Positions 18,133 to 28,902 of a stretch of DNA of 64,000 nucleotides are shown here, in pieces. Position numbers and translations under genes: made by a program. The DNA is taken from assembly GCF_040448675.1 (NCBI RefSeq), contig NZ_CP159289.1:7051001-7115000 (forward strand), read 5' to 3'. How positions within the stretch are numbered: position 1 is the first letter of the stretch; each line of letters starts with the position of its first letter. The DNA comes from Dyadobacter sp. 676. Its GTDB lineage: Bacteria > Bacteroidota > Bacteroidia > Cytophagales > Spirosomataceae. The notes under the pieces are model-generated. The model searched no databases, was not told the origin of the DNA, and saw only the letters and a program-made list of their open reading frames with translations.

Positions 18133-18854
18133 ATAAAATTATCCGTTTGATCCTGGCTATTGTATTCCTGACCGCCTGCTGCCGGGTGGCGAACGCCCAA
18201 CTAACTGTTTTCAATGTGCCCTCATCGGAAATAACCGACCGTGGCAGGCTCAGTTTTCAGCAGCAGTTCGAGATCAGCGAACAAGTAGAGTCGTCGACCA
18301 CGATAACCTACGGCCTCGGAAAAGGCTGGGAAGTGGGCCTGGACGTCTTCAACCTCGATTACAACCTCAAAACGAGGCATTTCGAGTCCAACGACCTTAC
18401 CGATTCGATTCCTTACGCGCCGCTGCTGATGGCCAACGCGCAAAAGAACTTCGAACTGCCCAACGGCATTTCCATCGGGCTCGGGGGAATTGCGGGCACC
18501 AATTTATCGGGGCACCATCGTGCGGCATTTGTTTATTATGGCTATTCCAACCTGCTTTTCGAAACGGGGCCGCTGGGACAATACAAGTTCGTGGCGGGTC
18601 CGTACGTGAGCAATCACCGCTACCTGAGCCGCGGACCCGTGGCGGGTTTCCAGGGCGGGCTGGATGCGGGTATATGGTATCAAAAGTTGCATCTGCTCGC
18701 CGACTGGATTTCGGGCAGCCATCAAAAAGGCCGGCTGACGCTCGGAATAGGTGTTTATCTGACGGATCAGATTCCACTTTCACTTGGCTGGCAACGCCGG
18801 AACAGCGACGGCTCCCAGGCCGCCGTTGTCCAGCTGACGATCCTTCCGAAATGA
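18129..18854 (+). CDS. Probable outer-membrane beta-barrel protein
   Basis: 241 residues with a signal peptide (MNKIIRLILAIVFLTACCRVANA). The mature part alternates short amphipathic strands rich in Gly, Tyr, Phe and Leu (for example ITYGLGKGWEVGLDVFNLDY and GIGVYLTDQIPLSLGWQRR) as in small transporter or porin-like barrels. No conserved enzymatic motif. It is translationally coupled to the preceding 66-residue protein and ends 10 bp from the convergent VOC gene. Barrel assignment rests on pattern alone. Confidence 0.65.
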   Translation: MNKIIRLILAIVFLTACCRVANAQLTVFNVPSSEITDRGRLSFQQQFEISEQVESSTTITYGLGKGWEVGLDVFNLDYNLKTRHFESNDLTDSIPYAPLLMANAQKNFELPNGISIGLGGIAGTNLSGHHRAAFVYYGYSNLLFETGPLGQYKFVAGPYVSNHRYLSRGPVAGFQGGLDAGIWYQKLHLLADWISGSHQKGRLTLGIGVYLTDQIPLSLGWQRRNSDGSQAAVVQLTILPK

Positions 18855-18864
18855 GCCGGCCGGG

Positions 18865-19782
18865 CTACTGTCCGTTAAACTCCTTTTCCAAAACGGCCAG
18901 ATCGATCCTCTTCATCGGGAACAATGCCCGGCATACGCGGTTGATCTGCTCCCGCGAACCGTTAACAAGCATTTCTTCCAAAGCAATGGGGGAAATCTGC
19001 CATGAAACGCCAAATTTGTCTTTAATCCACCCGCATTGCTCGGCATGGGGAACGGCAGACATCCTGTCGGTATAGCGATCCATTTCGGCCTGATCCTCGC
19101 AATTGACAAGCAACGAAACGGCTTCATTGAATGCGAACTTGTGTTCATGGGCGCTATCCATCGCCGCGAACCAGGAGTCGGCCAGTTGAAAATCCGCGAA
19201 CATGACCGTACCGGGCTTATCCGGGGCCATGCCCTCGGCGTAGTGGTGTATCCCTCCTATTTTAGAGTCCGGAAAAACCGAACAGTAAAAATTGATCGCC
19301 TCCTCGGCCCTGCCACATTGCTCTCCTACAAACAGAAGCGAAGGTATGATCGGCGGACGAGGGTCTCCGTCGGGATTGGTGAGGATCAACTGCCATGAAA
19401 CGCCGTATTTATCCGCCACCCATCCGTACCGCTCGCTAAATGGATATTTATCGAGCGGCATCAACGCCGAACCACCGTCGGACAGTTGACTCCACACCTG
19501 GTCCAGTTTTGCCCGCGCGGCGTCCGCGGACCCGCCGAAAAACAACGGATCGAAATTCACCATAAACGAAATGGACGGATTGAACTTGAAAAGCGGCCCC
19601 GCGCTGATCGCGTAGAACTTCTGGTGCCAGAGCTCAAAAACAACCATATCGCAATCGCCGGACGGCGAGCCTTCGATGGTGGTAATGCTGGTGACACGGG
19701 ATTCTGGAAATACGGAAGTATAAAACGCCGCTGCCTCTTCGGCTTCCTTGTCAAACCATAAATGTGGGACTATTTTTTGCAT
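18865..19782 (-). CDS. Tandem VOC/PhnB-like domain protein
   Basis: 305 residues from the ATG at 19782 (MQKIVPHLWFDKEAEEAAAFY). Two PhnB/3-demethylubiquinone-methyltransferase-like VOC domains are fused in tandem, each with a F(W)-YxSVFP(E/D)S element (residues ~10-25 and ~165-180) and a YG(V)WxxDKxGVSWQ-type closing motif (WVADKYGVSWQLI and WIKDKFGVSWQIS). VOC proteins of this type bind small molecules or metals, and most PhnB-like members have no proven enzymatic role. It is a stand-alone gene, divergent from the DUF3574 gene. Confidence 0.85.
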   Translation of the reverse strand: MQKIVPHLWFDKEAEEAAAFYTSVFPESRVTSITTIEGSPSGDCDMVVFELWHQKFYAISAGPLFKFNPSISFMVNFDPLFFGGSADAARAKLDQVWSQLSDGGSALMPLDKYPFSERYGWVADKYGVSWQLILTNPDGDPRPPIIPSLLFVGEQCGRAEEAINFYCSVFPDSKIGGIHHYAEGMAPDKPGTVMFADFQLADSWFAAMDSAHEHKFAFNEAVSLLVNCEDQAEMDRYTDRMSAVPHAEQCGWIKDKFGVSWQISPIALEEMLVNGSREQINRVCRALFPMKRIDLAVLEKEFNGQ

Positions 19783-19965
19783 GGCCAGTGAGTTTAAGTT
19801 GTTAATGAAAAGGATGCAGGCTACCCGCCCGATAAATGTAAGCGAAAATTCCACACCGGCGCCTACCGGCTGTCATTTTAGTTCGACAACTCTTTCAGGG
19901 CCGCATAACTTGATGTATGTTTACGAAAGACACCTTCAAACCGCCGCACTAACCCACGTCGACCC

Positions 19966-20367
19966 ATGATAAACCTGAAACAACTCCGTGCCTGGACTAC
20001 GGTTGCGCTTCTGGGCCTTTCGTCCTGCGCAGGCTATCAGCGCACCGACCTGTACTTCGGCCGGGACATTCCGGGCGGCGGAACGGTAACCGACCAGCAA
20101 TGGAAGAATTTCAGCGACAGTGTCATCAGCGCCTATTTTCCGGAGGGTTACACGGAGTGGGATGCTCATGGCCGGTGGAAAGACACCGAAACGAAACAAA
20201 CGATCACCGAACCTACCAAAGTGGTCACATTTCTGGGCCGGAAGACCCGGCAAAGGAGCGCCGCACTCGACAGCATTACCCAGTGCTACCTGCGCCGGTT
20301 CCGCCAGCAGAGCGTACTACGCACCGACATGAAACCGAAAGTAAAGTTCATCGGCAACACACCCTGA
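19966..20367 (+). CDS. DUF3574-domain lipoprotein
   Basis: 133 residues with a lipoprotein-type signal (ALLGLSSCAGY). The body matches the DUF3574 pattern: RTDLYFGRDIPGGGTVTDQQWKNF, then FPEGYTEWDAHGRW and TKVVTFLGR. DUF3574 proteins are small periplasmic or lipid-anchored proteins of unknown function. It stands alone between a divergent VOC gene and the low-complexity secreted protein 130 bp downstream. Confidence 0.8.
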   Translation: MINLKQLRAWTTVALLGLSSCAGYQRTDLYFGRDIPGGGTVTDQQWKNFSDSVISAYFPEGYTEWDAHGRWKDTETKQTITEPTKVVTFLGRKTRQRSAALDSITQCYLRRFRQQSVLRTDMKPKVKFIGNTP

Positions 20368-20496
20368 TTCCGCCGCCGGAACAGCCCGCCCCGTAGATTG
20401 AAACCGCTAAAAGACGTACCGGCCGGTCACGCCGCAGATTGGCACGGTTTTTACATTTCGGAAATCGACAATCAACCATTATAAGAGGTAATTGCT

Positions 20497-21009
20497 ATGA
20501 GAAAGCTTTTGATAACCACGGTAATTTCATTGGCTTGCTCGGTTACGTACGCGCAAAGCACCAGCAGCTCAACCGACAAGTCTAAAACGAGCAAAGCAAC
20601 CGGCCAAGGGGTACAAACACCGACGCCCAGGAACGAAAAACAGAAAGCCGATCAGGCGAAAGACCAGCAAGCGCAAACCAGCCAGGCGCAGGGCGCAAAC
20701 TCCAACAAGCAGAACCCGACCGACCAGGTAGCGCAGCAAAGCAGCGAAAACGACGGCAGTACCAGGCCCGGCGGTGCAACCCACGAAAACGCCAACTATG
20801 TAGGCCGGTATTCGGATCGTGAGGATAACAAGTCCATGCTGTTTTCCAAAGAAGCCATCGCAATACGCCGCAAGAACCTGACCGAACCCGATACCGTAAT
20901 GAAAAAGGGCAGTGGCGCGTCCGAAAACAATATGAGAAATCATACCGGCACAACCGGCAATTACCGCAACCTTGCTACCCAGACAAGCCGGATACCGTCA
21001 CGGGAATAA
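20497..21009 (+). CDS. Secreted low-complexity Gln/Ser/Thr/Lys-rich protein
   Basis: 170 residues with a signal peptide (MRKLLITTVISLACSVTYAQ). Residues ~21-95 are biased to Gln, Ser, Thr, Lys, Asn and Ala (for example QAKDQQAQTSQAQGANSNKQ) and should be disordered. The C-terminal third is more ordered, with NYVGRYSDREDNKSMLF. No family recognised. A GC-rich hairpin just after the stop (21042-21061) probably ends transcription. Confidence 0.65.
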   Translation: MRKLLITTVISLACSVTYAQSTSSSTDKSKTSKATGQGVQTPTPRNEKQKADQAKDQQAQTSQAQGANSNKQNPTDQVAQQSSENDGSTRPGGATHENANYVGRYSDREDNKSMLFSKEAIAIRRKNLTEPDTVMKKGSGASENNMRNHTGTTGNYRNLATQTSRIPSRE

Positions 21010-21041
21010 ATCACCGGTATCCGCAAAACGATACAGGCAAC

Positions 21042-21061
21042 CCCCCGGGATATTCCGGGGG
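21042..21061. terminator. GC-rich hairpin between convergent genes
   Basis: CCCCCGG, six-base loop, CCGGGGG, followed on the plus strand by a T-rich stretch. It lies between the secreted-protein stop (21009) and the convergent GT92 remnant stop (21066), and could act in either direction. Confidence 0.5.
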
Positions 21062-21065
21062 ATTG

Positions 21066-21510
21066 TTATTTGTCCGCTATTCGATTGGCCGGGCTGCTTT
21101 TTAGTTTCTGCAAGACTTCCAAAATGGTGGTATCCTCGACTACATTGGAATCGGCGTCGTGATAGTAAAAATCGTCCATTTTCCACTTGCGCATTTCCCC
21201 TCTCGACTTTCAACCGGTATTCTTCCAGCGAGCGGCAGTAATAATGGTTCAATTGAATGGTGTCGATACTCGGATCGGGCGTAGCATGTTCGATCAGCAC
21301 AAAATGCTCGGTAACACAGAAACAGCCGGGTTTGTAATAAAAGCAATGCTCCCTATGCGCCAGCTGGACATGGCGCGGCTGGACAATACTTTTAATATGT
21401 CTGTGGGAAGGGAGGACGTTTCCGACCGGCGCGTAAAGTTTTCCAGTTGCCGCCCGGACGGTTTTCCGAACGTCGTTACTGGAACCGAATATCAACCACG
21501 AAACGCCCTA
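21066..21510 (-). pseudogene. C-terminal remnant of a family 92 glycosyltransferase
   Basis: The minus strand retains GT92-like sequence: WLIFGSSN, HIKSIVQPRHVQ, FYYKPGCFCVTEH and INRIQ-type IQLNHYYCRSLEEY, then after a frame change GEMRKWKMDDFYYHDADSN and a stop at 21068-21066. The frame breaks near 21200 (GAGAGGGG run), and an in-frame stop lies upstream of WLIFGSS. The N-terminal two thirds expected for GT92 (~260-300 residues) are missing, replaced by the promoter region of the divergent Crp gene. Degenerate; family recognised from the C-terminal motifs. Confidence 0.55.
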
Positions 21511-21604
21511 TCCGCCGCCAAGCTGCGTAAACGCCGCATGCTTTCCAGTTACCTGTCGGCGTCCGGCATAGTCGGAGCGCTGAGATTTTGCATATATTTG
21601 GTTT

Positions 21605-22204
21605 ATGCATACGGACTTCGAACATTATCTGGCCAAACAAACGACGCTGCCCGCCGAGACCATCAGGTACATCAGCGGCCTGGCGGTCCTGCGGGGGCTG
21701 CACAAGAACGAAGCGCTCCTGAATGCGGGGGAAATCTGCCGCCATAAAATATTCGTTATAAAAGGTATGCTCCGTACCTACCATATCAGGCCCGACGGCA
21801 ACGAGCATATTCTTCAGTTTTCGCCGCAGCATACGTGGACGCTGGACGTTGAAAGCTACGACAGGCAAGTACCATCGCTGGTGAACATCGCGGCGGTGGA
21901 ACGAAGCGAGGTCTTGCTCTGGAAAAAAAGCGATTTCGACAGCCTCCTGAGGAATATTCCGGAACTTAAAAGCCTTTCCGAAAGGCTTATTTCCCGCAAT
22001 ATCTATTCAAGCCGGAACCGCATCCTGACGATTCTGAGCGGCACGCCGGAGGAACGGTATGCCGATTTTGTCCGCGCATTCCCCGACTACCTTTCGCGAA
22101 TGCCGCTTCGGATGGTCGCCGGCTACCTGGGTATTTCCCTGAAAACCCTGACGCGGATACGACACGCGCAACTGCGGCGCGAAGCAGGAATTATGGACAA
22201 ATGA
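21605..22204 (+). CDS. Crp/Fnr-family transcriptional regulator
   Basis: 199 residues: a cyclic-nucleotide-binding-like domain (VLRGLHKNEALLNAGEICRHKIFVIKGMLRTYHI, roughly 28-115) and a C-terminal winged helix containing MVAGYLGISLKTLTRIR. It lacks the FNR cysteine cluster and the full cAMP-site motif, as is usual for Bacteroidota members, so the ligand is unknown. TATATTTG at 21593-21600 resembles a -7 box but sits only 5 bp before the start codon. Fifty-five bp downstream lies an SDR gene that it may control. Confidence 0.88.
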   Translation: MHTDFEHYLAKQTTLPAETIRYISGLAVLRGLHKNEALLNAGEICRHKIFVIKGMLRTYHIRPDGNEHILQFSPQHTWTLDVESYDRQVPSLVNIAAVERSEVLLWKKSDFDSLLRNIPELKSLSERLISRNIYSSRNRILTILSGTPEERYADFVRAFPDYLSRMPLRMVAGYLGISLKTLTRIRHAQLRREAGIMDK

Positions 22205-22259
22205 CCTTGTTCGCGCCTCCGCGCAGTTTCAATTTTGCATCAAACAAAATTGAAACCAT

Positions 22260-23174
22260 ATGCGTGTATTTGTAACAGGGGCCTCGGGGTTCGTAGGCTC
22301 CGCGATTGTCGACGAACTCTTAAAAAATGGCCATGAAGTGCTTGGTCTGGTACGCTCCGACAAAAGTGCCGGAGCATTGGAAGCAGCCGGGGCGACGCCG
22401 CTCCGCGGGGATGTAAACGATGCCGGAGTACTCTACGCCGGAGCGACAAATGCCGATGCCGTCATTCATACGGCATTCAATCATGATTTTTCCCAATACA
22501 AAGCCAACTGTGAGGCCGACAGGCAGGTCATCAAAACGCTCGGTGAGGCGCTGGCAGGTTCCGGCAAACCGCTCGTGGTCACTTCCGGGACCGGCATTTT
22601 GCATTACGACCGGCCGATCACCGAGGACGACGTGCTGAGCGCGGGCTCGGACGTTATCCCGAGGGCGGTCACGGACGAAGCCGCCAATGCCGTCGCAGCT
22701 ACGGGCGTCGACGTATATATCGTGCGCCTGCCGGCTAGTGTACACGGCGCGGGAGATCATGGTTTTGTGCCGATTATCGTCGGCATCGCGAAAGAAAAAG
22801 GCGAGTCGGCCTACATTGGCGACGGCGACAACCGCTGGCCGGCGGTGCACCGCTTTGACGCGGCCGTGCTTTATCGCCTGATCATCGAAAAACGTCCGGA
22901 CCTTAAAGTGCTGCATGCCGTAGCGGAAGAAGGTATCCCGTTCCGCGAAATTGCCAAAACGATCGGCACGGGGTTGAACCTGCCCGTGACGGGAAAAACC
23001 GACGAAGCAGCTACTGCCCATTTCGGCTGGTTTACCCATTTCGCGGGCATGAACTGCGTAGCGTCGAGTGCCAGAACACGGGAAACACTCGGCTGGGATA
23101 CAAACGCTCCCGGCTTGCTTACCGACATCGAAACGGCGGGTTACCTCACCGCTTCTCCCGCAGCCCGGCACTAA
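22260..23174 (+). CDS. Extended/atypical SDR-family NAD(P)-dependent epimerase/dehydratase
   Basis: 304 residues starting MRVFVTGASGFVGSAIVDEL, a Rossmann TGxxGxxG motif, followed by GDVNDAG and the NADP-binding region. The late GDGDNRWPAVHRFDAAVLYRL segment is typical of SDRs of the NmrA/YwnB and dihydroflavonol-reductase-like groups. I do not see a clear YxxxK pair, so catalytic type is uncertain. It lies 55 bp after the Crp-type regulator on the same strand and may be its target. Confidence 0.85.
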   Translation: MRVFVTGASGFVGSAIVDELLKNGHEVLGLVRSDKSAGALEAAGATPLRGDVNDAGVLYAGATNADAVIHTAFNHDFSQYKANCEADRQVIKTLGEALAGSGKPLVVTSGTGILHYDRPITEDDVLSAGSDVIPRAVTDEAANAVAATGVDVYIVRLPASVHGAGDHGFVPIIVGIAKEKGESAYIGDGDNRWPAVHRFDAAVLYRLIIEKRPDLKVLHAVAEEGIPFREIAKTIGTGLNLPVTGKTDEAATAHFGWFTHFAGMNCVASSARTRETLGWDTNAPGLLTDIETAGYLTASPAARH

Positions 23175-23290
23175 AAGGTCCCGCAATGCGAGATAATTCA
23201 TGTGTTAACACCAGCTTACCTGATCGCAAGATACTGAAAATGCATTAAAATAGATTTTTACTATTGAATTATAGAATTAATCGATTTTGA

Positions 23291-25648
<2,358 letters not shown>

Positions 25649-25677
25649 TTTTCAGCAATTATTCACCCACGAATACG

Positions 25678-25712
25678 GGCCGGTCCGGAGTGATTCCGGG
25701 CCGGCCTTTTTT
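25678..25712 (+). terminator. Rho-independent terminator of katG
   Basis: A 12-base stem (GGCCGGTCCGGA with TCCGGGCCGGCC, one G-T wobble), five-base loop, then six T. It ends at the stop codon of the convergent acyl-AMP ligase gene (25711). Confidence 0.85.
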
Positions 25713-27252
25713 ATTTCCCGCGAGCGACCTGCATCCGGAGTTTTGTATAGTCTATTTTGGAATTGTGCCGCGGGTCCCTGGGGATTTTGGGTACAAAAAT
25801 AACCTCGTCCGGCACCACCGGCAGTTCGCTCACAGCCGCCCTGACCCGGGCGGGGTCAGCGGCCGGGTCCAGCTCGACGACAGCGGCCAGTTTGTTATCC
25901 AACATCATTACGGTTCCCATTTCCACGCCTTCAATAGCCTGCAAATGGTTTTCAAAAAGAAATGTCGACAACAACCCGTCGGTCGTGCGGATCAAAGATG
26001 TGCAGCGGCCCATCAGAAAGAGGTTACCATTTGCATCGAAGAAACCGCTGTCGCCCGTCCGGTGCCAGCACTGGTCGCCTATGAAAATTTTATTGCGTTT
26101 GAGCGCTTGCGGATTATGGAGGTAATCCCGCAGAACATGTTTTCCCGAGACGATAATCTCGCCGATCTCCCCTTGTTGTAATTCCAGGACAGCCAGCTCC
26201 CCCGGAGTGGAAGCAGTAATCTCGCCGTCGCGGATTCCGATAATTCTGACCATCGCACCCGGCTCGGTTTTCCCTACTTTCAATCCCTTACCCGTATCTG
26301 CGACTATCAGCTCGTCGGCAGCGATCACGGTCATTGGCTCCGCTTCTGTAGAGCCATAGACGATACGGATCGAGGCATTGGGGAATGCATTCCGGTAGCT
26401 CTTCGCTTCGCTGGGGAAAACCGGCGCGCCGCCGGTGAGTATTTTCTGTATACTATTCAAAACCAAACCGTTATCCAGCAAATACCGGGACAATCGCTTA
26501 ACAAAGAACGGCGACGCGATGACCGTACGGACACGGTGCCGGCTGATCTGAGCAGCGATCGTAGCCGGCTGCATGGTATCGGGTTTCCGCGGATTAAATC
26601 CTGCGATCACCGACGTTACACCCGCGCCCAGGTTGATCAGCAGAACTATCGGCAAAACCGGCATGCAAACTTCCTCCTGTTGCGCGTCGATAAGCGGCAA
26701 CAATGCCTGGAATTGCTCGTGCAGCAAGCCGTGCGTTCGAATGGCCGCTTTGGGAATGCCTGTGCTTCCCGTCGTGAATGTGATCAGTGCGACGTCGGCC
26801 CGCCCTGTTTCAGGAAAAACCGGCACAGGCAAGCCGGCATCGTATTGCACGCCCAAACGCAACGGAATAGACCGCAATCCGGGCAGCAGCCACGCCAGCA
26901 GCCGGCCCTTAAAGGTGCCGATAAACGCCCTGCATTGCGCCAACCGGCAGCATTCGTTCAGTCTTCCTGCCCTCACCCATTCATCCAGAAACACCGCCAC
27001 CGCCCCAAGCCGAAGCAGCGCCAGCACGACCCGGTACAGATCGGTGCTCATCGGAACAAACACCAGCACACGATCCCCTTTACCGATACCTTTATGTGCA
27101 AGATGCGCGGCCATCCGTATTACTTCCTTTTCGAAATCGCCGAAGGAGACCGCCTGGTCCCGATAAATGATCGCGGCCTTCCCCGGATGCGCTTGTGCGG
27201 CGTCATGAAAAAGATCGACCACATTGAAATGTTCAGCGGATTGGCCTGCCAT
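25711..27252 (-). CDS. Acyl/aryl-AMP ligase (ANL superfamily)
   Basis: 513 residues. The AMP-forming signature is TFTTGSTGIPKAAIRTHG (near residue 160), then YGSTEAEPM and HRTGDSGFFD, with a likely C-terminal catalytic lysine in SKIDYTKLR. ANL enzymes activate a carboxylic acid as an acyl-adenylate. There is no fused carrier protein or reductase, so the acyl group must go to CoA or directly to a partner. It is the last gene of the seven-gene operon and overlaps the GNAT-like gene by 20 bases. A fatty acid or an isoprenoid acid is a plausible substrate. Confidence 0.88.
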   Translation of the reverse strand: MAGQSAEHFNVVDLFHDAAQAHPGKAAIIYRDQAVSFGDFEKEVIRMAAHLAHKGIGKGDRVLVFVPMSTDLYRVVLALLRLGAVAVFLDEWVRAGRLNECCRLAQCRAFIGTFKGRLLAWLLPGLRSIPLRLGVQYDAGLPVPVFPETGRADVALITFTTGSTGIPKAAIRTHGLLHEQFQALLPLIDAQQEEVCMPVLPIVLLINLGAGVTSVIAGFNPRKPDTMQPATIAAQISRHRVRTVIASPFFVKRLSRYLLDNGLVLNSIQKILTGGAPVFPSEAKSYRNAFPNASIRIVYGSTEAEPMTVIAADELIVADTGKGLKVGKTEPGAMVRIIGIRDGEITASTPGELAVLELQQGEIGEIIVSGKHVLRDYLHNPQALKRNKIFIGDQCWHRTGDSGFFDANGNLFLMGRCTSLIRTTDGLLSTFLFENHLQAIEGVEMGTVMMLDNKLAAVVELDPAADPARVRAAVSELPVVPDEVIFVPKIPRDPRHNSKIDYTKLRMQVARGK

Positions 27253-28243
27253 ACAATAGATAGTTTCTGTAATTGCTTCCCGAAAAATGCGCGGAAAGCT
27301 TCGTCGAAGTGCCCTGCTCGTAGATAAACGAATGAATAGCGCTGGTGTACCCGAGTTCGAGGGCTTTGCGGTAAATCACGTTACCGATCACATGGCCCAG
27401 TCCGCTCCATTCGGGCGCCGGGTGCCGCGCCAGGGTTTTTACGATCAAAGATTTATTAACAGTGTTATAAAAATCGCGAATGCAGAAAAAATAGCCGACC
27501 AATCCCCCGCCGGCCTCCTCGGCAAGCAACGTCAGTTCCGGATCGATCAGCCCTTTTACCTGCATGTATTTTTTCATAAATGCTTCCCTGCCGATCGGCG
27601 TATAAAGGAAGTTGGTTTTGAATGCGAGCAGATTGAAATCATAAATCCGTGAGATTTCCGCTTCGAAACCTGAAAGATCTATCGGCCTGATCGTCATACC
27701 TTTGGCTTTCAGATCCATTTCCCGGGCAAGTATTTCGGGGTTATCCGGCTCCAAACCATAGTCAATATTGCTGAAATACCGCGCAATGGGTTCAAAACCC
27801 ATCTTTTTGAACTGGTCGTTATAGTACAAATGATGGTATGGCTCCGTGAAAAACAATGGATTGTTCTGATCGGCCAGGAACCGGTAGCTCTCCCAGGTAC
27901 TGCCGTTCATCGGCCCGATAAGATATTCTCCACCCCTCTTTTTAACATTCGAAATAATATGGTCCAAAAGCTCCCGCGCACATTCGTCACGCACGGCACA
28001 TTCGTAGTTCCCGACCAGGAAAGTCCTCTGACCGGCATATCGGATAAGCGGGTTGTCGTAAACGGCCGCCCTGGCGACGATAGTCTCGCCATCTTTCAGC
28101 AGATAACAGGCTGTGAGAAAATCGGTCGGTACGGTGTCTGGCGTTTTAAACCGCATGCTGTCCGCGGGATAAATGTCCCTCAGCATTTCCGTAAACAAAT
28201 GGAAATCAGACCGGTCGGGACCGGTTTCGATAATGCCCGTCAT
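27233..28243 (-). CDS. GNAT-like acyltransferase
   Basis: 336 residues with a GNAT-type layout: the opening MTGIIETGPDRSDFHLFTEML, then TIVARAAVYDNPLIRY, VGNYECAVRDECARELLDHI, and a second GNAT-like half ending GNVIYRKALELGYTSAIHSF. Similar long proteins are found with lipid and peptidoglycan modification genes. It overlaps the kinase-like gene upstream by four bases and the ligase downstream by 20, so it is made with them. It could be the transferase that uses the activated acyl group from the ligase; that link is inferred from position only. Confidence 0.7.
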   Translation of the reverse strand: MTGIIETGPDRSDFHLFTEMLRDIYPADSMRFKTPDTVPTDFLTACYLLKDGETIVARAAVYDNPLIRYAGQRTFLVGNYECAVRDECARELLDHIISNVKKRGGEYLIGPMNGSTWESYRFLADQNNPLFFTEPYHHLYYNDQFKKMGFEPIARYFSNIDYGLEPDNPEILAREMDLKAKGMTIRPIDLSGFEAEISRIYDFNLLAFKTNFLYTPIGREAFMKKYMQVKGLIDPELTLLAEEAGGGLVGYFFCIRDFYNTVNKSLIVKTLARHPAPEWSGLGHVIGNVIYRKALELGYTSAIHSFIYEQGTSTKLSAHFSGSNYRNYLLYGRPIR

Positions 28244-28902
28244 AATACCAGCCAGAGGATTGTTGCTACGCTCGCCGGGATCGTCAGGTTGTCCATGCCT
28301 TTAATTCCCAATGCTTCGGAAACGGTTGCCGTAACCGGAACCGTCAGGCAGAGCCTCTTTCCCGATTGAGTGATCCCGAGCATGTCGACCACAATGACCG
28401 TCACCGCGACCGCCGCGATGAAAAATGCCGCCGAGCCCGATGCGGATTTGCCACAACCGCATATCCGGTACCTGCCGAGCGGGAAACGTTTTCCCGCCAA
28501 TGCGGCCAGCGGGTCGCAGACAGCCAGGATCAGGATCGGGAGATAAAACACGATCAGGCCTTTTCCAGCCATCCGGAATACTACAAAAAGTGCATAAACG
28601 ATTACCGGGAACAATATGCTCCCGTACGAAAGCCGGTCGATAGCATTGATCGAGGGCAGCCAGCCAAACCGCAGGCTGGCCAGCAGTATCAACAGAAAGC
28701 TGCCGCACAGGAACAGCACCTGCCAATGGCTGACGAGCACCAGCGGAAAAAGCAACGTCAGCAGTCCTGTACCGGTGTGAACGATTTTACGCGTCCATTC
28801 CGCCCGTACCTTCCCAAAGTGGTAAAGCAGCTCGGCCACGCCGAACAAGGCCAAAAAGCAGGCTGCGAGAACAAGCGGAGGGACTATTTCTTTCGGTGTC
28901 AT
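28240..28902 (-). CDS. Dolichol/phytol-kinase-like (CTP-transferase fold) membrane protein
   Basis: 220 residues, about six hydrophobic spans. RAEWTRKIVHTGTGLL near residues 34-48 is the recurring R-K-x-x-H motif of the SEC59/VTE5 (dolichol kinase, phytol kinase) group related to CdsA phosphatidate cytidylyltransferase; a later ILAVCDPLAALAGKRFP carries the conserved D-P-x-A-x-x-x-G. Such enzymes move the phosphate of CTP onto an isoprenoid alcohol. In an operon with HMG-CoA reductase and a UbiA enzyme, an isoprenoid-alcohol kinase role is a reasonable inference. It overlaps both neighbours by four bases. Confidence 0.75.
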   Translation of the reverse strand: MTPKEIVPPLVLAACFLALFGVAELLYHFGKVRAEWTRKIVHTGTGLLTLLFPLVLVSHWQVLFLCGSFLLILLASLRFGWLPSINAIDRLSYGSILFPVIVYALFVVFRMAGKGLIVFYLPILILAVCDPLAALAGKRFPLGRYRICGCGKSASGSAAFFIAAVAVTVIVVDMLGITQSGKRLCLTVPVTATVSEALGIKGMDNLTIPASVATILWLVL

